Assembly (NCBI RefSeq): GCF_008297975.1
Contig: NZ_VLNY01000005.1
Span: forward strand, 310,001-374,000
Direction of reading: 5' to 3'
DNA: 64,000 bases
Source: Antrihabitans cavernicola
GTDB taxonomy: Bacteria; Actinomycetota; Actinomycetes; Mycobacteriales; Mycobacteriaceae
Under the pieces are notes generated by a model, which searched no databases, had not been told where the DNA came from, and saw only the letters and a program-made list of their open reading frames with translations. A program made the translations under genes and the position numbers. How positions within the stretch are numbered: position 1 is the first letter of the stretch; every line of letters begins with the position of its first letter. Below are positions 1-8,618 of the stretch, one piece after another.

Positions 1-944
1 TGTTGATGGATCTCCGGACGCTGCAGTGGGACAAGCAGATCTGCGCCGACTTCGGCATTCCGACGTCCATGCTTCCGGAGATCCGGAGTAGCTCGGAGGT
101 CTACGGCGAGATCGTGGACGGCCCGCTTGCCGGCGTCTCCGTCGCAGGCATCCTCGGCGACCAGCAGGCCGCAACCTTCGGCCAGGCGTGCCTCTCCCCC
201 GGTGAGGCCAAAAACACCTACGGCACAGGTAATTTCCTGTTGCTCAACACCGGGACGACGCCGGTGGCGAGCGAGCACGGGCTGCTCACCACCGTCTGCT
301 ATCGCATCGGCGAGGCCGACGCCGTGTACGCGCTGGAGGGGTCTGTTGCCGTCACCGGATCGCTGGTGCAGTGGCTACGCGACAATCTGGGCCTCATCTC
401 CGATGCGGACGAGGTCGAGCCGCTCGCGTTGACAGTCGAGGACAACGGCGGCGCCTACTTCGTCCCCGCCTTCTCCGGGCTGTTCGCACCGCGGTGGCGC
501 CCGGACGCGCGCGGAGCGATCGTGGGCCTGACGCGCTTCGTCAACAAAGGCCACCTCGCCCGAGCCGCCTTGGAGGCCACAGCTTTTCAGACGCGCGAGG
601 TGATCGAGGCGATGAACGCCGACTCCGACGTCGACCTCACCACGCTCAAGGTGGACGGCGGCATGGTCGTCAACGAGACGCTGATGCAATTCCAGTCCGA
701 CATCCTCGATGTCCCCGTCGTGCGGCCTGTGGTCAACGAGACGACTGCGCTGGGAGCGGCTTACGCAGCCGGACTTGCGGTGGGCTATTGGGCGAGCGAA
801 GACGACATCCGCAACAACTGGGCCGAAGACAAGCGTTGGCAACCACAGATGGCGGCGCAGGAACGAGCCCGACGTTTCGGCGAGTGGAACAAGGCCGTCG
901 AACGCACCTACGACTGGGCGTCGACGGATTCTGGTTCGACGTAG
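1..944 (+). CDS. glpK: Glycerol kinase, C-terminal part (5' end outside window)
   Basis: This is the C-terminal three-fifths of glycerol kinase, which uses ATP to convert glycerol to sn-glycerol 3-phosphate in the cytosol. About 313 residues remain of a family length near 500. FGGY-kinase landmarks are visible: a GDQQAA loop, the phosphate-binding [11 protein letters not shown], the adenosine-motif stretch [10 protein letters not shown], and a C-terminal [10 protein letters not shown]. The first codons read [10 protein letters not shown], which is internal in the family, so no true start is present here. The 3' end overlaps the converging gene by 37 bp (908-944). Family assignment is secure; regulation cannot be seen. 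Confidence 0.95.
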   Translation, partial: LMDLRTLQWDKQICADFGIPTSMLPEIRSSSEVYGEIVDGPLAGVSVAGILGDQQAATFGQACLSPGEAKNTYGTGNFLLLNTGTTPVASEHGLLTTVCYRIGEADAVYALEGSVAVTGSLVQWLRDNLGLISDADEVEPLALTVEDNGGAYFVPAFSGLFAPRWRPDARGAIVGLTRFVNKGHLARAALEATAFQTREVIEAMNADSDVDLTTLKVDGGMVVNETLMQFQSDILDVPVVRPVVNETTALGAAYAAGLAVGYWASEDDIRNNWAEDKRWQPQMAAQERARRFGEWNKAVERTYDWASTDSGST

Positions 945-1453
945 CGTTTCAGCGCTGCGAGTCGCTCGATCCAGAACTCGGCGTCCATCGAGTGCGAGAC
1001 AGCGACGCGTGTCGATCCGTCGACGTCGCTGAGACGGATTGTCACGTCACCTTTGCGATCGCTCCACGACGCCCGGAGCAGCTCAGCGGGAACGACCGCA
1101 ACCACCTCGCCGCCGTCGCGACTCCATTCGTGGCACAGGTAGCCACCTTCATAGACATCCATCGTGAGCGCCGGCCACCAATCCGAGCGCGCTCGAAAGT
1201 TCGTCAGCGCGCGCCACACCGCCGGCCTGTCAGCGGCGATCTCGATCGCGTGCTCCGCCGAAGGCGCCTCGGTTGTGCTGAGTGCGCGCAACTTCTCCAG
1301 ATCGGCGATCGACACCAGCGCTGCCCCTGGCCTGCCGTTGCGAGTCAGGATGATTCGCTCGCTGCCGTAGGACACACGCGAACACAGTTGGGCCAGCTCG
1401 GCCCTCGCTTTGACGAAGGGAACGGTTGTCGAGACGATCGGTGTGCTGGTCAT
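908..1453 (-). CDS. Phd/YefM-type antitoxin domain fused to an SRPBCC (AHSA1-like) domain
   Basis: The 181-residue protein has two parts. Residues about 11-55 ([10 protein letters not shown], then [16 protein letters not shown] and DLEKL) match the Phd/YefM antitoxin fold, which normally binds operator DNA and a partner toxin. Residues about 67-170 ([37 protein letters not shown]) look like an SRPBCC/AHSA1 ligand-binding domain. No RelE, Doc or PIN toxin gene sits next to it. Two perfect 14 bp palindromes lie 86-117 bp upstream of the start and could be its operator (inference). Function is not established; it may be a one-component regulator using a Phd DNA-binding head and an SRPBCC sensor. 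Confidence 0.75.
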   Translation of the reverse strand: MTSTPIVSTTVPFVKARAELAQLCSRVSYGSERIILTRNGRPGAALVSIADLEKLRALSTTEAPSAEHAIEIAADRPAVWRALTNFRARSDWWPALTMDVYEGGYLCHEWSRDGGEVVAVVPAELLRASWSDRKGDVTIRLSDVDGSTRVAVSHSMDAEFWIERLAALKRYVEPESVDAQS

Positions 1454-1538
1454 GGACGGACGCTAGCGGCGCCCCCCGACATGTCCTCGGCCGTTGCCTG
1501 CGCACCTCTCTCCAGGGTCTCTCCACTCGTCACCTCGA

Positions 1539-1570
1539 AATCGGTACCGATTGTGCAATCGGTACCGATT
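1539..1570. promoter_or_regulatory. Two tandem perfect 14 bp palindromes (operator candidate)
   Basis: AATCGGTACCGATT occurs at 1539-1552 and again at 1557-1570, centre to centre 18 bp, so the whole block is itself nearly a dyad. It lies between the divergent Phd-SRPBCC gene and the secreted-protein gene. Phd-type antitoxins are known to bind pairs of short palindromes in their own promoters, so autoregulation is the simplest guess; a TetR-family repressor is the alternative. Confidence 0.6.
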
Positions 1571-1696
1571 TTCGGCACGCGACCGGCTACTTCCAGACCG
1601 AACAGCGACCAAAACTACTTGCAATAAGTAACGTTGTCACAATTGCGTCCGAAGTCCCATGCAGCAACGACGACGCACAACAAGGGGGAAGTAAAC

Positions 1697-2155
1697 ATGT
1701 CCGCACGCACGAAGTTCGCCGCCCGGACCATGGTCATCGGCGCGGTGGCTGCTGCATCAGCAATTGCGGCGAGCGCGACCGCAGCAGCCGCGACGCCCGT
1801 TCCGCTGTCACCGATCTACACGATCGGGCACGGCGCTCCGAGCGGTCCCGGCATCTGCGCCGGATCGATAGACGCGACCGCGTATGCGGACACGCCGTCC
1901 GAGTACGGCACCAACTCCGTCTCGCTGATAACGCACTTCTTCAGCCTCACACCGATCTGCCTGATCGAGGGAACGCTGACGTGGCACAACCTCGATACCG
2001 GCGCCACCGGAACCAAAGGCTGGGCGCTTTCCGGCCATGACGGCCCCGGCGCACCGACCGCGGTTTATTTCACGCCTGGCGCAGGCAAGGTCGATATCCA
2101 GATCACCACGACCACACCGAATATCCCGAGTCGCGGTCAGTTCACCGCGACCTGA
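1697..2155 (+). CDS. Small secreted protein, unknown function
   Basis: This encodes 152 residues starting with a clear Sec signal peptide: basic MSARTKFAAR, an Ala-rich hydrophobic core to about residue 33, and a likely cut near AAAATP. The mature part is about 118 residues with two cysteines (GICAGS and PICLIEG) that could form one disulfide, and is rich in Gly, Thr and Pro. The ATG at 1697 is preceded by AAGGGGGAAGT, a good ribosome site; an in-frame start at 1634 would bury the signal peptide. I do not recognise the family. Its 3' end overlaps the converging HxlR gene by 19 bp (2137-2155). Confidence 0.7.
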   Translation: MSARTKFAARTMVIGAVAAASAIAASATAAAATPVPLSPIYTIGHGAPSGPGICAGSIDATAYADTPSEYGTNSVSLITHFFSLTPICLIEGTLTWHNLDTGATGTKGWALSGHDGPGAPTAVYFTPGAGKVDIQITTTTPNIPSRGQFTAT

Positions 2156-2595
2156 CCGGGGCCGGGCAGCAGGTCGATGTCGCCTGCGTGCATCGCTTCA
2201 CCGCACTGCGCGCACCGCAGATCGACCTTGCTGATCTCGCCGCAGGCGTTGTGGCGATAGAGCACCGGTGGCCCCGCGTCGCCTGCCGTCCATTTGTCGC
2301 CCCAACCCGCCATCACCATCAGCAGGTCGACCAACTCGGTGCCCTTCTGCGTGAGGTGATAGTCGTAGCGCGGCCTCGCGTCGTAGGGACGGCGTTCCAG
2401 CACACCTTCGTCGACCAGGTGGTTCAGCCGCTCGGTGAGAACCTTGCGGGAGATGCCGAGATCAGCTTGCAGTTGGTCGAATCGGTTGAGCCCCACCCAT
2501 ACGTCACGCAGAACCAGTGGCGACCACTGTTCACCGATCACGTCGAGCGTGCGCGCTATCGAGCAGACCATGTCGCCGAAGTTCGTCCGTTGCAT
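2137..2595 (-). CDS. HxlR-family transcriptional regulator
   Basis: A 152-residue MarR/HxlR-type winged-helix regulator. The typical features are the N-terminal CSIARTLDVIGEQWSPLVLRD, the recognition region RFDQLQADLGISRKVLTERL, and the wing PYDARPRYDYHLTQKG. A C-terminal extension carries C118, C128 and C131 in a CxxC arrangement, a possible metal or redox site, and C11 sits where some HxlR proteins sense thiol stress. It is divergent from the PPOX-fold gene at 2681 with 85 bp between starts, so it probably controls that gene and itself. Confidence 0.85.
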   Translation of the reverse strand: MQRTNFGDMVCSIARTLDVIGEQWSPLVLRDVWVGLNRFDQLQADLGISRKVLTERLNHLVDEGVLERRPYDARPRYDYHLTQKGTELVDLLMVMAGWGDKWTAGDAGPPVLYRHNACGEISKVDLRCAQCGEAMHAGDIDLLPGPGQVAVN

Positions 2596-2615
2596 GAGGT
2601 CGAGTCTAGCAATTG

Positions 2616-2668
2616 GGGTTCCTTTACGGAACTTCGCATGTTAGGTTCAGCGTCTCTTGAAGGAACCC
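2616..2668. promoter_or_regulatory. Inverted repeats in the HxlR/PPOX divergent promoter
   Basis: GGGTTCCTT (2616-2624) is exactly mirrored by AAGGAACCC (2660-2668), and a tighter dyad GTTCC-N5-GGAAC lies at 2618-2632. Both sit between the divergent starts at 2595 and 2681 and are natural candidates for the HxlR operator. GGAAC at 2628 followed after 18 nt by CGTCTC also resembles an ECF-sigma promoter for the plus-strand gene; the two readings are not exclusive. Confidence 0.45.
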
Positions 2669-2680
2669 ATTGGAGGACCC

Positions 2681-3064
2681 ATGAACGTCGACTCGACAAT
2701 CCGCACAGTTCTCGACGGCACACCGATCGCCCATCTCGCTAGCCTGCTGCCGGACGGTGCGCCGCATTCGGTACCGATGTGGATAGGTACGCACGGTGAC
2801 CGGATCGCAGTACTCACCGGCCCGGACAGCCGAAAGGCCCGCAATCTGCGCAACGATCCTCGCGTCGCGATCTCGCTGACGCCACCGGACAATCCGTTCG
2901 AACCGATCGTCGTACGCGGTCGAGTCGTCGAGTGGATCGATGGTGAGCCGGGCTGGGAAATCATCGACCGGATCGCAACCAAATACATCGGAAATGCTTA
3001 CCCCCGCGACAACGAGCGAGTCGTAGCACTCATCGAACCCGACCACCAATCCGCCGGTTCATGA
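2681..3064 (+). CDS. PPOX-class (split-barrel flavin/F420-type) family protein
   Basis: A 127-residue split beta-barrel protein of the pyridoxamine 5'-phosphate oxidase-like superfamily. Typical features are IAHLASLLPDGAPHSVPMWI, RKARNLRNDPRVAISL and VVRGRVVEW. Members bind FMN or F420 and reduce or oxidise small molecules; which cofactor is used here cannot be decided from sequence alone. ATG at 2681 follows GGAGG at 2672-2676 and is preferred over an in-frame TTG at 2657. It is divergent from an HxlR regulator and ends 6 bp inside the converging aminotransferase gene. Confidence 0.8.
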   Translation: MNVDSTIRTVLDGTPIAHLASLLPDGAPHSVPMWIGTHGDRIAVLTGPDSRKARNLRNDPRVAISLTPPDNPFEPIVVRGRVVEWIDGEPGWEIIDRIATKYIGNAYPRDNERVVALIEPDHQSAGS

Positions 3065-4249
3065 ACGCAAGCGAGCGCCGTGGGCGCAGGCTAGACGTGC
3101 TACCGCCTCTTCCAGAACCGAGCCTTCAGAAGTCGTGAAGCACAGCCGCATCGCGTTCTTGTAATCGTTGCCGACTGCGAAAGCCGAACCGGGAACGAAG
3201 GCGACGCCCTCGTCCAGTGCTGCAGCGAGCAACGTCTCCGTGTCGGTGCCGTCGCGGAAGTCGAGCCAGCAGAACATTCCGCCGTCGACGTCGGTCGATG
3301 CGACGGCGTCACCGAACTCTTTCTGCACTGCACGAGAAAGGGTTTCGGATCGCTCGCGGTAGGCGCTGCGCACATCGCCGAGGTGTGATTCGAGCCAGTC
3401 GTCGTCGGCAAGCAGGGTCGCCGCGATGCGCTGGGTCAACGCGGAACCGCACAGGTCGACGCCCTGTTTGATCAATTCGACTGCCCGACAGACATGTTCG
3501 GGCGCCTGCAACCAACCGGTGCGCAAGGCGGGGGCAAGAATCTTGGACGCGCTGGACAGCCTGATCACCCGATCGGAGTGTGCAGCGACAGGCAGCGGCG
3601 GCGCGTTGTGGAACCAGATCTCGCCGTACGGATCGTCCTCGATCACCCAGAAGCCGTAGCGGTCAGCCAGTTCCGCGAGGCGGACCCGCCGTTGCGTCGA
3701 CAGCGAGACGCTTCCCGGATTGTGGAAGTTGCTGACGGTATGGACCACTGTCGGACGGACGCCCGATTCCAGGAGCGCGGAGAGCGCATCGACCGACATG
3801 CCGTCGTCGTCGAGCGGCACAGCCTCGATCTGCGCTTCGGCGGTGCGAAACACCTGCAGCGCACCGGTATACGCCGGATCCTCCACGATCACCAACGCCC
3901 CGGGGTCGAGGAGCACCTGCGCCAGCAAGCTCAGCGCCTGCTGCGAGCCATGCGTGACAACGATTTCCGACGCGGCGATGGCCCGGCCGAGTCGCTTCGA
4001 CTCGCGGACGGCGAGAACATCCCGCAGCCCAGCCCATCCTGATGTCTCGGTGTACTGCACCGAACTGGGATCGACGAGTGCGGCGTCGGCGGCGGCCCGA
4101 ATCCGATCGCGCGGAATCAAGTCCGGGTCGGGCAACCCACCCGCGAGGCTGATGATGTCGGCGCGGGCGGTGATGGTCAGCAGATCGCGAATTGCCGAGC
4201 TCTGCAGCCCGTTCAATCGACGGGCCAATGGCGGTGCGTGCATGGCCAA
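3059..4249 (-). CDS. PLP-dependent fold-I aminotransferase (LysN/MocR-domain type)
   Basis: This 396-residue enzyme belongs to class I/II aminotransferases of the 2-aminoadipate/MocR aminotransferase-domain group, but lacks the GntR DNA-binding part of true MocR regulators. PLP-site residues are visible: NFHNPG (about 174-179), the cofactor Asp in IEDDPYGE (about 203-210), and the Schiff-base lysine K236 in SSASKILAP with ALRTGW following. The substrate is not predictable. A second ATG two codons downstream is an alternative start. It stands alone on this strand between the PPOX gene and lpdA. Confidence 0.85.
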   Translation of the reverse strand: MAMHAPPLARRLNGLQSSAIRDLLTITARADIISLAGGLPDPDLIPRDRIRAAADAALVDPSSVQYTETSGWAGLRDVLAVRESKRLGRAIAASEIVVTHGSQQALSLLAQVLLDPGALVIVEDPAYTGALQVFRTAEAQIEAVPLDDDGMSVDALSALLESGVRPTVVHTVSNFHNPGSVSLSTQRRVRLAELADRYGFWVIEDDPYGEIWFHNAPPLPVAAHSDRVIRLSSASKILAPALRTGWLQAPEHVCRAVELIKQGVDLCGSALTQRIAATLLADDDWLESHLGDVRSAYRERSETLSRAVQKEFGDAVASTDVDGGMFCWLDFRDGTDTETLLAAALDEGVAFVPGSAFAVGNDYKNAMRLCFTTSEGSVLEEAVARLACAHGARLRS

Positions 4250-4306
4250 CTATCGCACGGCCGTAACCAAAGAATGAAACGTGTTTCTCACATGATGAGA
4301 AGGCTG

Positions 4307-5710
4307 CTAGTCGAGATCGTCGTGTCGCATCAGCTGACGTGCGGCCTCGGTCACCGAACCCGTCAACGACGGGTAGACCGAGAACGTCTGCGCCAGATCG
4401 TTGACCGTCAGGTTGTTCTGTACTGCGATCGCGATGGGCAGGATCAGCTCGGATGCGATCGGCGCGACCACGACGCCGCCGATCACCACGCCCGTCGCAG
4501 GCCGACAGAAGATCTTGACGAAACCTCGTCGCAGACTCGACATCTTGGCGCGCGGGTTCGTGTTCAAGGGCAGCATCACTGTGCGAGCAGGCACCTCGCC
4601 GTCATCGATCGACGCCTGGCTCACACCCACCGTCGCGATCTCCGGGCGGGTGAACACCGCCGACGCGACGGTCTTGAGCTTGATCGGGCTGACCCCCTCG
4701 CCCAGTGCGTGATACATCGCGATGCGCCCTTGCATCGCGGCAACCGACGCCAGCGGCAGCAAGCCCGTGCAGTCACCCGCCGCATAGATGCCGGAAACTG
4801 TGGTCCGGGAAACCCTGTCCACCTGCAAGAATCCGCTGCGGTCGAGTTCGATGCCCACCTTGTCCAGTCCGAGGCCTGCGGTGTTGGGCGTGGAACCGAC
4901 AGTCATCAACGCGTGCGATCCCTCGACCGTCTGGCCGTCCGACAACGTGACGACGATGCCGTCACCAGACCGCTTGACCGAGTCGGCTCGGGCGTGTTTC
5001 ACCAGCTGTACGCCGCGCTCGGCGAACGCGTCCTCCAGGACCAGCGCCGCGTCGGCATCCTCGTGCGGCAGCACCCGGTCTCGACTGGACACCAGCACCA
5101 CCTCGACACCCATCTCGGTGTATGCCGAGACGAACTCCGCACCGGTGACACCGGAGCCGACCACCACCAGCTTGGTCGGCAATTCGTCGAGGTCGTAGAG
5201 CTGGCGCCAGTTCAGGATCCGGTCGCCGTCGGGCTCGGCACCGGGGAGGACGCGGGGGCTGGCGCCGGTGGCGATGAGCACCACGTCGGCGTCGAGGATC
5301 CGCTCTTCGCCGTCGGCCAACGTCGCGCGCAGTTGATGCGCGGCCATGCCGAGCACGGGGTCGGCAAGCTCCGCCTTGCCGGACAACAACTGCACGCCCA
5401 CCGTCTGCAGGCGGGCACGGATATCCGACGACTGCGCCTGCGCCAGGCTCTTGACGCGCGAATGGATCTGCGGCAGCGAGATGAGTGCCTGCTCGGGATC
5501 GAGGTTGATGCCGAGATCGTTCGCGCGACGCAGGTCGGTACGCACACCGGTGGACGCGATGAACGTCTTCGACGGCACGCAGTCGAACAGCACGCACGCA
5601 CCACCGATGCCGTCCGAGTCGACGAGAGTCACCGTGCCCCCGTGCTGCGCTGCCACCAGCGCCGCCTCGTAGCCCGCTGGTCCACCACCAACGATCACGA
5701 TCCGGGTCAT
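4307..5710 (-). CDS. lpdA: LpdA-like flavoprotein NAD(P)H:quinone reductase
   Basis: A 467-residue FAD-containing pyridine nucleotide-disulfide oxidoreductase, matching M. tuberculosis LpdA (Rv3303c) in neighbourhood and sequence style. The FAD site GGGPAGYEAAL is at residues 8-18 and the NAD(P) site VVVGSGVTGAEF lies mid-protein. C39 and C44 (CVLFDC) keep the CxxxxC disulfide spacing, yet the C-terminal catalytic His-Glu of lipoamide dehydrogenase is gone: the HPTxxE position reads YPSLTG (446-451). That loss fits a quinone reductase, not a lipoamide dehydrogenase (known for the mycobacterial homologue; inferred here). Confidence 0.88.
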   Translation of the reverse strand: MTRIVIVGGGPAGYEAALVAAQHGGTVTLVDSDGIGGACVLFDCVPSKTFIASTGVRTDLRRANDLGINLDPEQALISLPQIHSRVKSLAQAQSSDIRARLQTVGVQLLSGKAELADPVLGMAAHQLRATLADGEERILDADVVLIATGASPRVLPGAEPDGDRILNWRQLYDLDELPTKLVVVGSGVTGAEFVSAYTEMGVEVVLVSSRDRVLPHEDADAALVLEDAFAERGVQLVKHARADSVKRSGDGIVVTLSDGQTVEGSHALMTVGSTPNTAGLGLDKVGIELDRSGFLQVDRVSRTTVSGIYAAGDCTGLLPLASVAAMQGRIAMYHALGEGVSPIKLKTVASAVFTRPEIATVGVSQASIDDGEVPARTVMLPLNTNPRAKMSSLRRGFVKIFCRPATGVVIGGVVVAPIASELILPIAIAVQNNLTVNDLAQTFSVYPSLTGSVTEAARQLMRHDDLD

Positions 5711-5832
5711 CGGTCCTCCTCTTCGCTCATTCTTTCGGATGTACCAGTCTGGGATCCCAATTCGGGTCCTACGCTATTCGAGGAGGCCGGGCCGTGCACC
5801 GCAAGGTTCCCCTTCGCGTTAGGCTGGCCGCC

Positions 5833-6297
5833 GTGCCGATTTATGCCGCTTACGGGTCGAACATGGATCCCGAGCAGATGCTCGAGCGATGCCCACACTC
5901 GCCGATGTCGGGAACCGGCTGGCTGGACGGTTGGCGGCTGACCTTCAGCGGCGGGGACATCGGCTGGGAGGGTGCGCTGGCGACTGTCGTCGAAGAACCC
6001 GGATCCAAGGTGTTCGTCGTTCTCTACGACGTCTCGGTCGAAGACGAGCAGCGCCTCGATCGGTGGGAGGGCTCCGAACTGGGCATCCACCGCAAGATCC
6101 GGTTGCGTGTCCGAACCGACGGTGCCCCGGTTCTCGCGTGGCTGTACACGCTCGACGCCTACGAGGGCGGTCTACCGTCGGCTCGCTACCTCGGCGTCAT
6201 GGCCGATGCGGCCGAAGTTGCCGGTGCGCCTGCCGAATACGTACGCGACCTACGAACCCGGAACAGCCGAAACGTCGGCCCCGGCACCTTCGGCTGA
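5833..6297 (+). CDS. Gamma-glutamylcyclotransferase-family protein
   Basis: A 154-residue protein beginning with the family signature YAAYGSNM; gamma-glutamylcyclotransferases release 5-oxoproline from gamma-glutamyl amines. Other matching features are LTFSGGDIGWEGALATVVE, VFVVLYDVS and DRWEGSELG. The start is ambiguous. GTG 5833 gives the usual family N-terminus and has a leaderless-type TAGGCT box (5820-5825) 7 nt before it; GTG 5794 adds 13 residues but follows a perfect AGGAGG at 5781-5786. I prefer 5833. It corresponds to Rv3304 by position. The 3' end overlaps the converging amidohydrolase by 48 bp. Confidence 0.82.
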   Translation: MPIYAAYGSNMDPEQMLERCPHSPMSGTGWLDGWRLTFSGGDIGWEGALATVVEEPGSKVFVVLYDVSVEDEQRLDRWEGSELGIHRKIRLRVRTDGAPVLAWLYTLDAYEGGLPSARYLGVMADAAEVAGAPAEYVRDLRTRNSRNVGPGTFG

Positions 6298-7443
6298 CGC
6301 CAGCACCAGGTTCGCCATCACCCGAACGCCGACCGCAAGCGCGCGTTCGTCCAGATCGAACATCGGCTGATGAATGTCGCGTTGTGCGCCGTCGCCGGAC
6401 CACACACCGAGTCGTGCCATCGCTCCGGGCACTTCTTCGAGGTACCACGAAAAGTCCTCGCCACCACCGGATTGCTGCGTGTCCGCCAGCGCATCAGGAC
6501 CCAACGTGCGGATGGCGTCTTCGAAGATCCGCGTCGAATGCTCGTCGTTGACCACAGGTGGGACGCCCCGGCGATAGTTGAGCTCGTATCGCACGCCGGT
6601 GGGGGCCAACAAGCCGTGCACGATCTCGCGAACCAGCGGCTCCAGCAGACCCCAGGTGTCGTGGTCGCCGGTCCGCACCGTTCCGGTCAGCATCCCCGTC
6701 TGCGGGATGGCGTTCGCCGCCTTACCCGCGCTGACCGCGCCCCACACCATGACGGTGCTGGTCCGTGGATCGATTCGACGGCTCAGCATGCCGGGCAGAC
6801 CGGTGATCACCGTTCCGATGGCGTAGACCAGGTCGGTGGTCAGGTGCGGTCGCGACGTGTGCCCACCCGGTGAGTCGAGCACCAATTCGACGGTGTCGGC
6901 CGCCGAGGTGATCGCGCCGACTCTGATGCCGATGCGCCCCACCTCGAGTCGAGGGTCGCAATGCAGGGCGAAAATTCGCGAGACGCCGTCCATGGCACCG
7001 GTTGCGACGACATCGATCGCACCACCCGGCATGACTTCCTCGGCAGGTTGGAAGACGAACCGAACGCCGACCGGCAACGACGGCTGTTCCGCGAGGGCCA
7101 GCGCGGTCGCAAGAAGAATCGTGGTGTGCGCGTCGTGGCCGCAGGCGTGCGAGACGCCGGGCACCGTGGACGTGTAGGTGGCTCCGGTGAACTCTTGCAG
7201 CGGCAATGCATCCATGTCTGCGCGCAGGCCGACCCGTGGGCCTTCGGGGCCGATGTCGCAGGTCAATCCGGTTCCATTGGGCAGAACCTTCGGCGACAGA
7301 CCGGCCGCCGTCAGCTTCGCAGCGACGAACTCGGTAGTGGCGTACTCGTTGCGCGCGAGCTCAGGGTTGGCGTGAATATGCCTACGCCACTTGACGATAT
7401 CGTCGGCGTGCGCGGCGAGCCACGGCTCGACGAAGTCGTTCAT
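6250..7443 (-). CDS. amiA1: M20-family amidohydrolase (AmiA1-like)
   Basis: A 397-residue M20D metallohydrolase of the hippurate hydrolase/N-acyl amino acid amidohydrolase type. Metal-ligand stretches are visible: WRRHIHANPEL near the start, LRADMDALPL, SHACGHDAHTT, and FQPAEEVMPGG with the catalytic Glu pair, then LHCDP. The dimerisation lid lies between (DSPGGHTSRPH). It starts with a 4 nt ATGA overlap inside the end of the upstream paralogue and is the last gene of an apparent crotonase-amiB1-amiA1 operon. The exact amide substrate is unknown. Confidence 0.88.
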   Translation of the reverse strand: MNDFVEPWLAAHADDIVKWRRHIHANPELARNEYATTEFVAAKLTAAGLSPKVLPNGTGLTCDIGPEGPRVGLRADMDALPLQEFTGATYTSTVPGVSHACGHDAHTTILLATALALAEQPSLPVGVRFVFQPAEEVMPGGAIDVVATGAMDGVSRIFALHCDPRLEVGRIGIRVGAITSAADTVELVLDSPGGHTSRPHLTTDLVYAIGTVITGLPGMLSRRIDPRTSTVMVWGAVSAGKAANAIPQTGMLTGTVRTGDHDTWGLLEPLVREIVHGLLAPTGVRYELNYRRGVPPVVNDEHSTRIFEDAIRTLGPDALADTQQSGGGEDFSWYLEEVPGAMARLGVWSGDGAQRDIHQPMFDLDERALAVGVRVMANLVLASAEGAGADVSAVPGS

Positions 7444-8615
7444 CGCCGACGCTCCACACCGTCGAGCAGGCGATCGCGCTGCGCGGCGTCGGTTGCAGCA
7501 CGCGCTGCGGTTCGAGCGAGCGCGATAGCTCCGTCGACGACGGCCCGATCGGCGGAGGCGTTCACGCTCGCGGCGGCAAACGCCGGTTGATGCGTGACAG
7601 AGCCTTCCGAATCGATACCGATGACGGGGTGAATTCCGGGGAGCACGTTGGTGACGTTACCCATGTCCGTACTGCCCAGCGGACGTGATCCTTCCAATTC
7701 GCGTGCAACCGGTTCCCGGCCCATCGCGATCACCTCTGCCCGATAGGACTCGGTCAGCCAGGAATCCGGTGTCAGCTCGGTGTACGTGGGCGACACGGTT
7801 CGGATTTCGTGGGTGCAACCGGTCGCCAACGCACCCGCCGCGAAACAGGCGGACGCGCGCTCGGTGAGATCGGCCAGCGAGGCCGCCGTGGTCGCGCGCA
7901 GGTAGTACAGCATTTCGGCGCTGGCAGGGACGATGTTCGGTGCCGTTCCGCCGTCGCTGACGAATCCGTGCATCTGCTGGCCGGGTGCCAGATGCTGGCG
8001 CAGCAATCCGAGGCCTACCTGCGCGACGGTTGCCGCATCGGCGGCGTTGCGCCCGTATTCCGGTGCCGCCGACGCGTGCGCGGCCCGTCCGGTGAAGGTG
8101 ATGCCGATGTCGGCCAACGCCAGCGAGCTGGCGCCGACGATGTCGAACGGCCCTGGATGCACCATCAGCGCAGCTGCGACACCGTCGAAAGCACCACGTT
8201 CGAGCATCAGCACCTTGCCGCCGCCACTCTCCTCGGCAGGTGTGCCGATCACCCGCACGGTGATGCCGAGCTCATCGGCGAACTCGGCGAGAGCCAGCCC
8301 CGTGCCGACGGCGGACGCGGCAATGATGTTGTGCCCGCAGGCATGCCCGATGCCGGGCAGCGCGTCGTACTCGGCGCAGACGGCGAGCACCAACTCGCCG
8401 CTGCCGTAGGTCGCATCGAACGCCGTCGGCAGGTCGGCGATACCGACCTCGACGCCGAATCCCTTCTGCGCCAACCGTTCGACGATCTTCGCGACGCTGG
8501 CGGTCTCCTCGAAGGCAAGCTCCGGCTCGGCGTGGAGGGAATGCGACAGAGCGATCAAATCGGGCGTGGCCGCCCTGACCACCGAGTCCACATCCGGAAT
8601 GTCCACGCCGGTCAT
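7440..8615 (-). CDS. amiB1: M20-family amidohydrolase (AmiB1-like)
   Basis: A 391-residue paralogue of the following gene, of the aminobenzoyl-glutamate hydrolase-like M20 subfamily. Metal-binding landmarks are [29 protein letters not shown] and [11 protein letters not shown], with HPGPFD downstream. It lies 3 bp after the crotonase gene and overlaps the next M20 gene by 4 nt, so the three are probably co-transcribed and translationally coupled. Cytosolic; the physiological amide or peptide substrate cannot be read from sequence. Confidence 0.87.
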   Translation of the reverse strand: MTGVDIPDVDSVVRAATPDLIALSHSLHAEPELAFEETASVAKIVERLAQKGFGVEVGIADLPTAFDATYGSGELVLAVCAEYDALPGIGHACGHNIIAASAVGTGLALAEFADELGITVRVIGTPAEESGGGKVLMLERGAFDGVAAALMVHPGPFDIVGASSLALADIGITFTGRAAHASAAPEYGRNAADAATVAQVGLGLLRQHLAPGQQMHGFVSDGGTAPNIVPASAEMLYYLRATTAASLADLTERASACFAAGALATGCTHEIRTVSPTYTELTPDSWLTESYRAEVIAMGREPVARELEGSRPLGSTDMGNVTNVLPGIHPVIGIDSEGSVTHQPAFAAASVNASADRAVVDGAIALARTAARAATDAAQRDRLLDGVERRR

Positions 8616-8618
8616 GGG

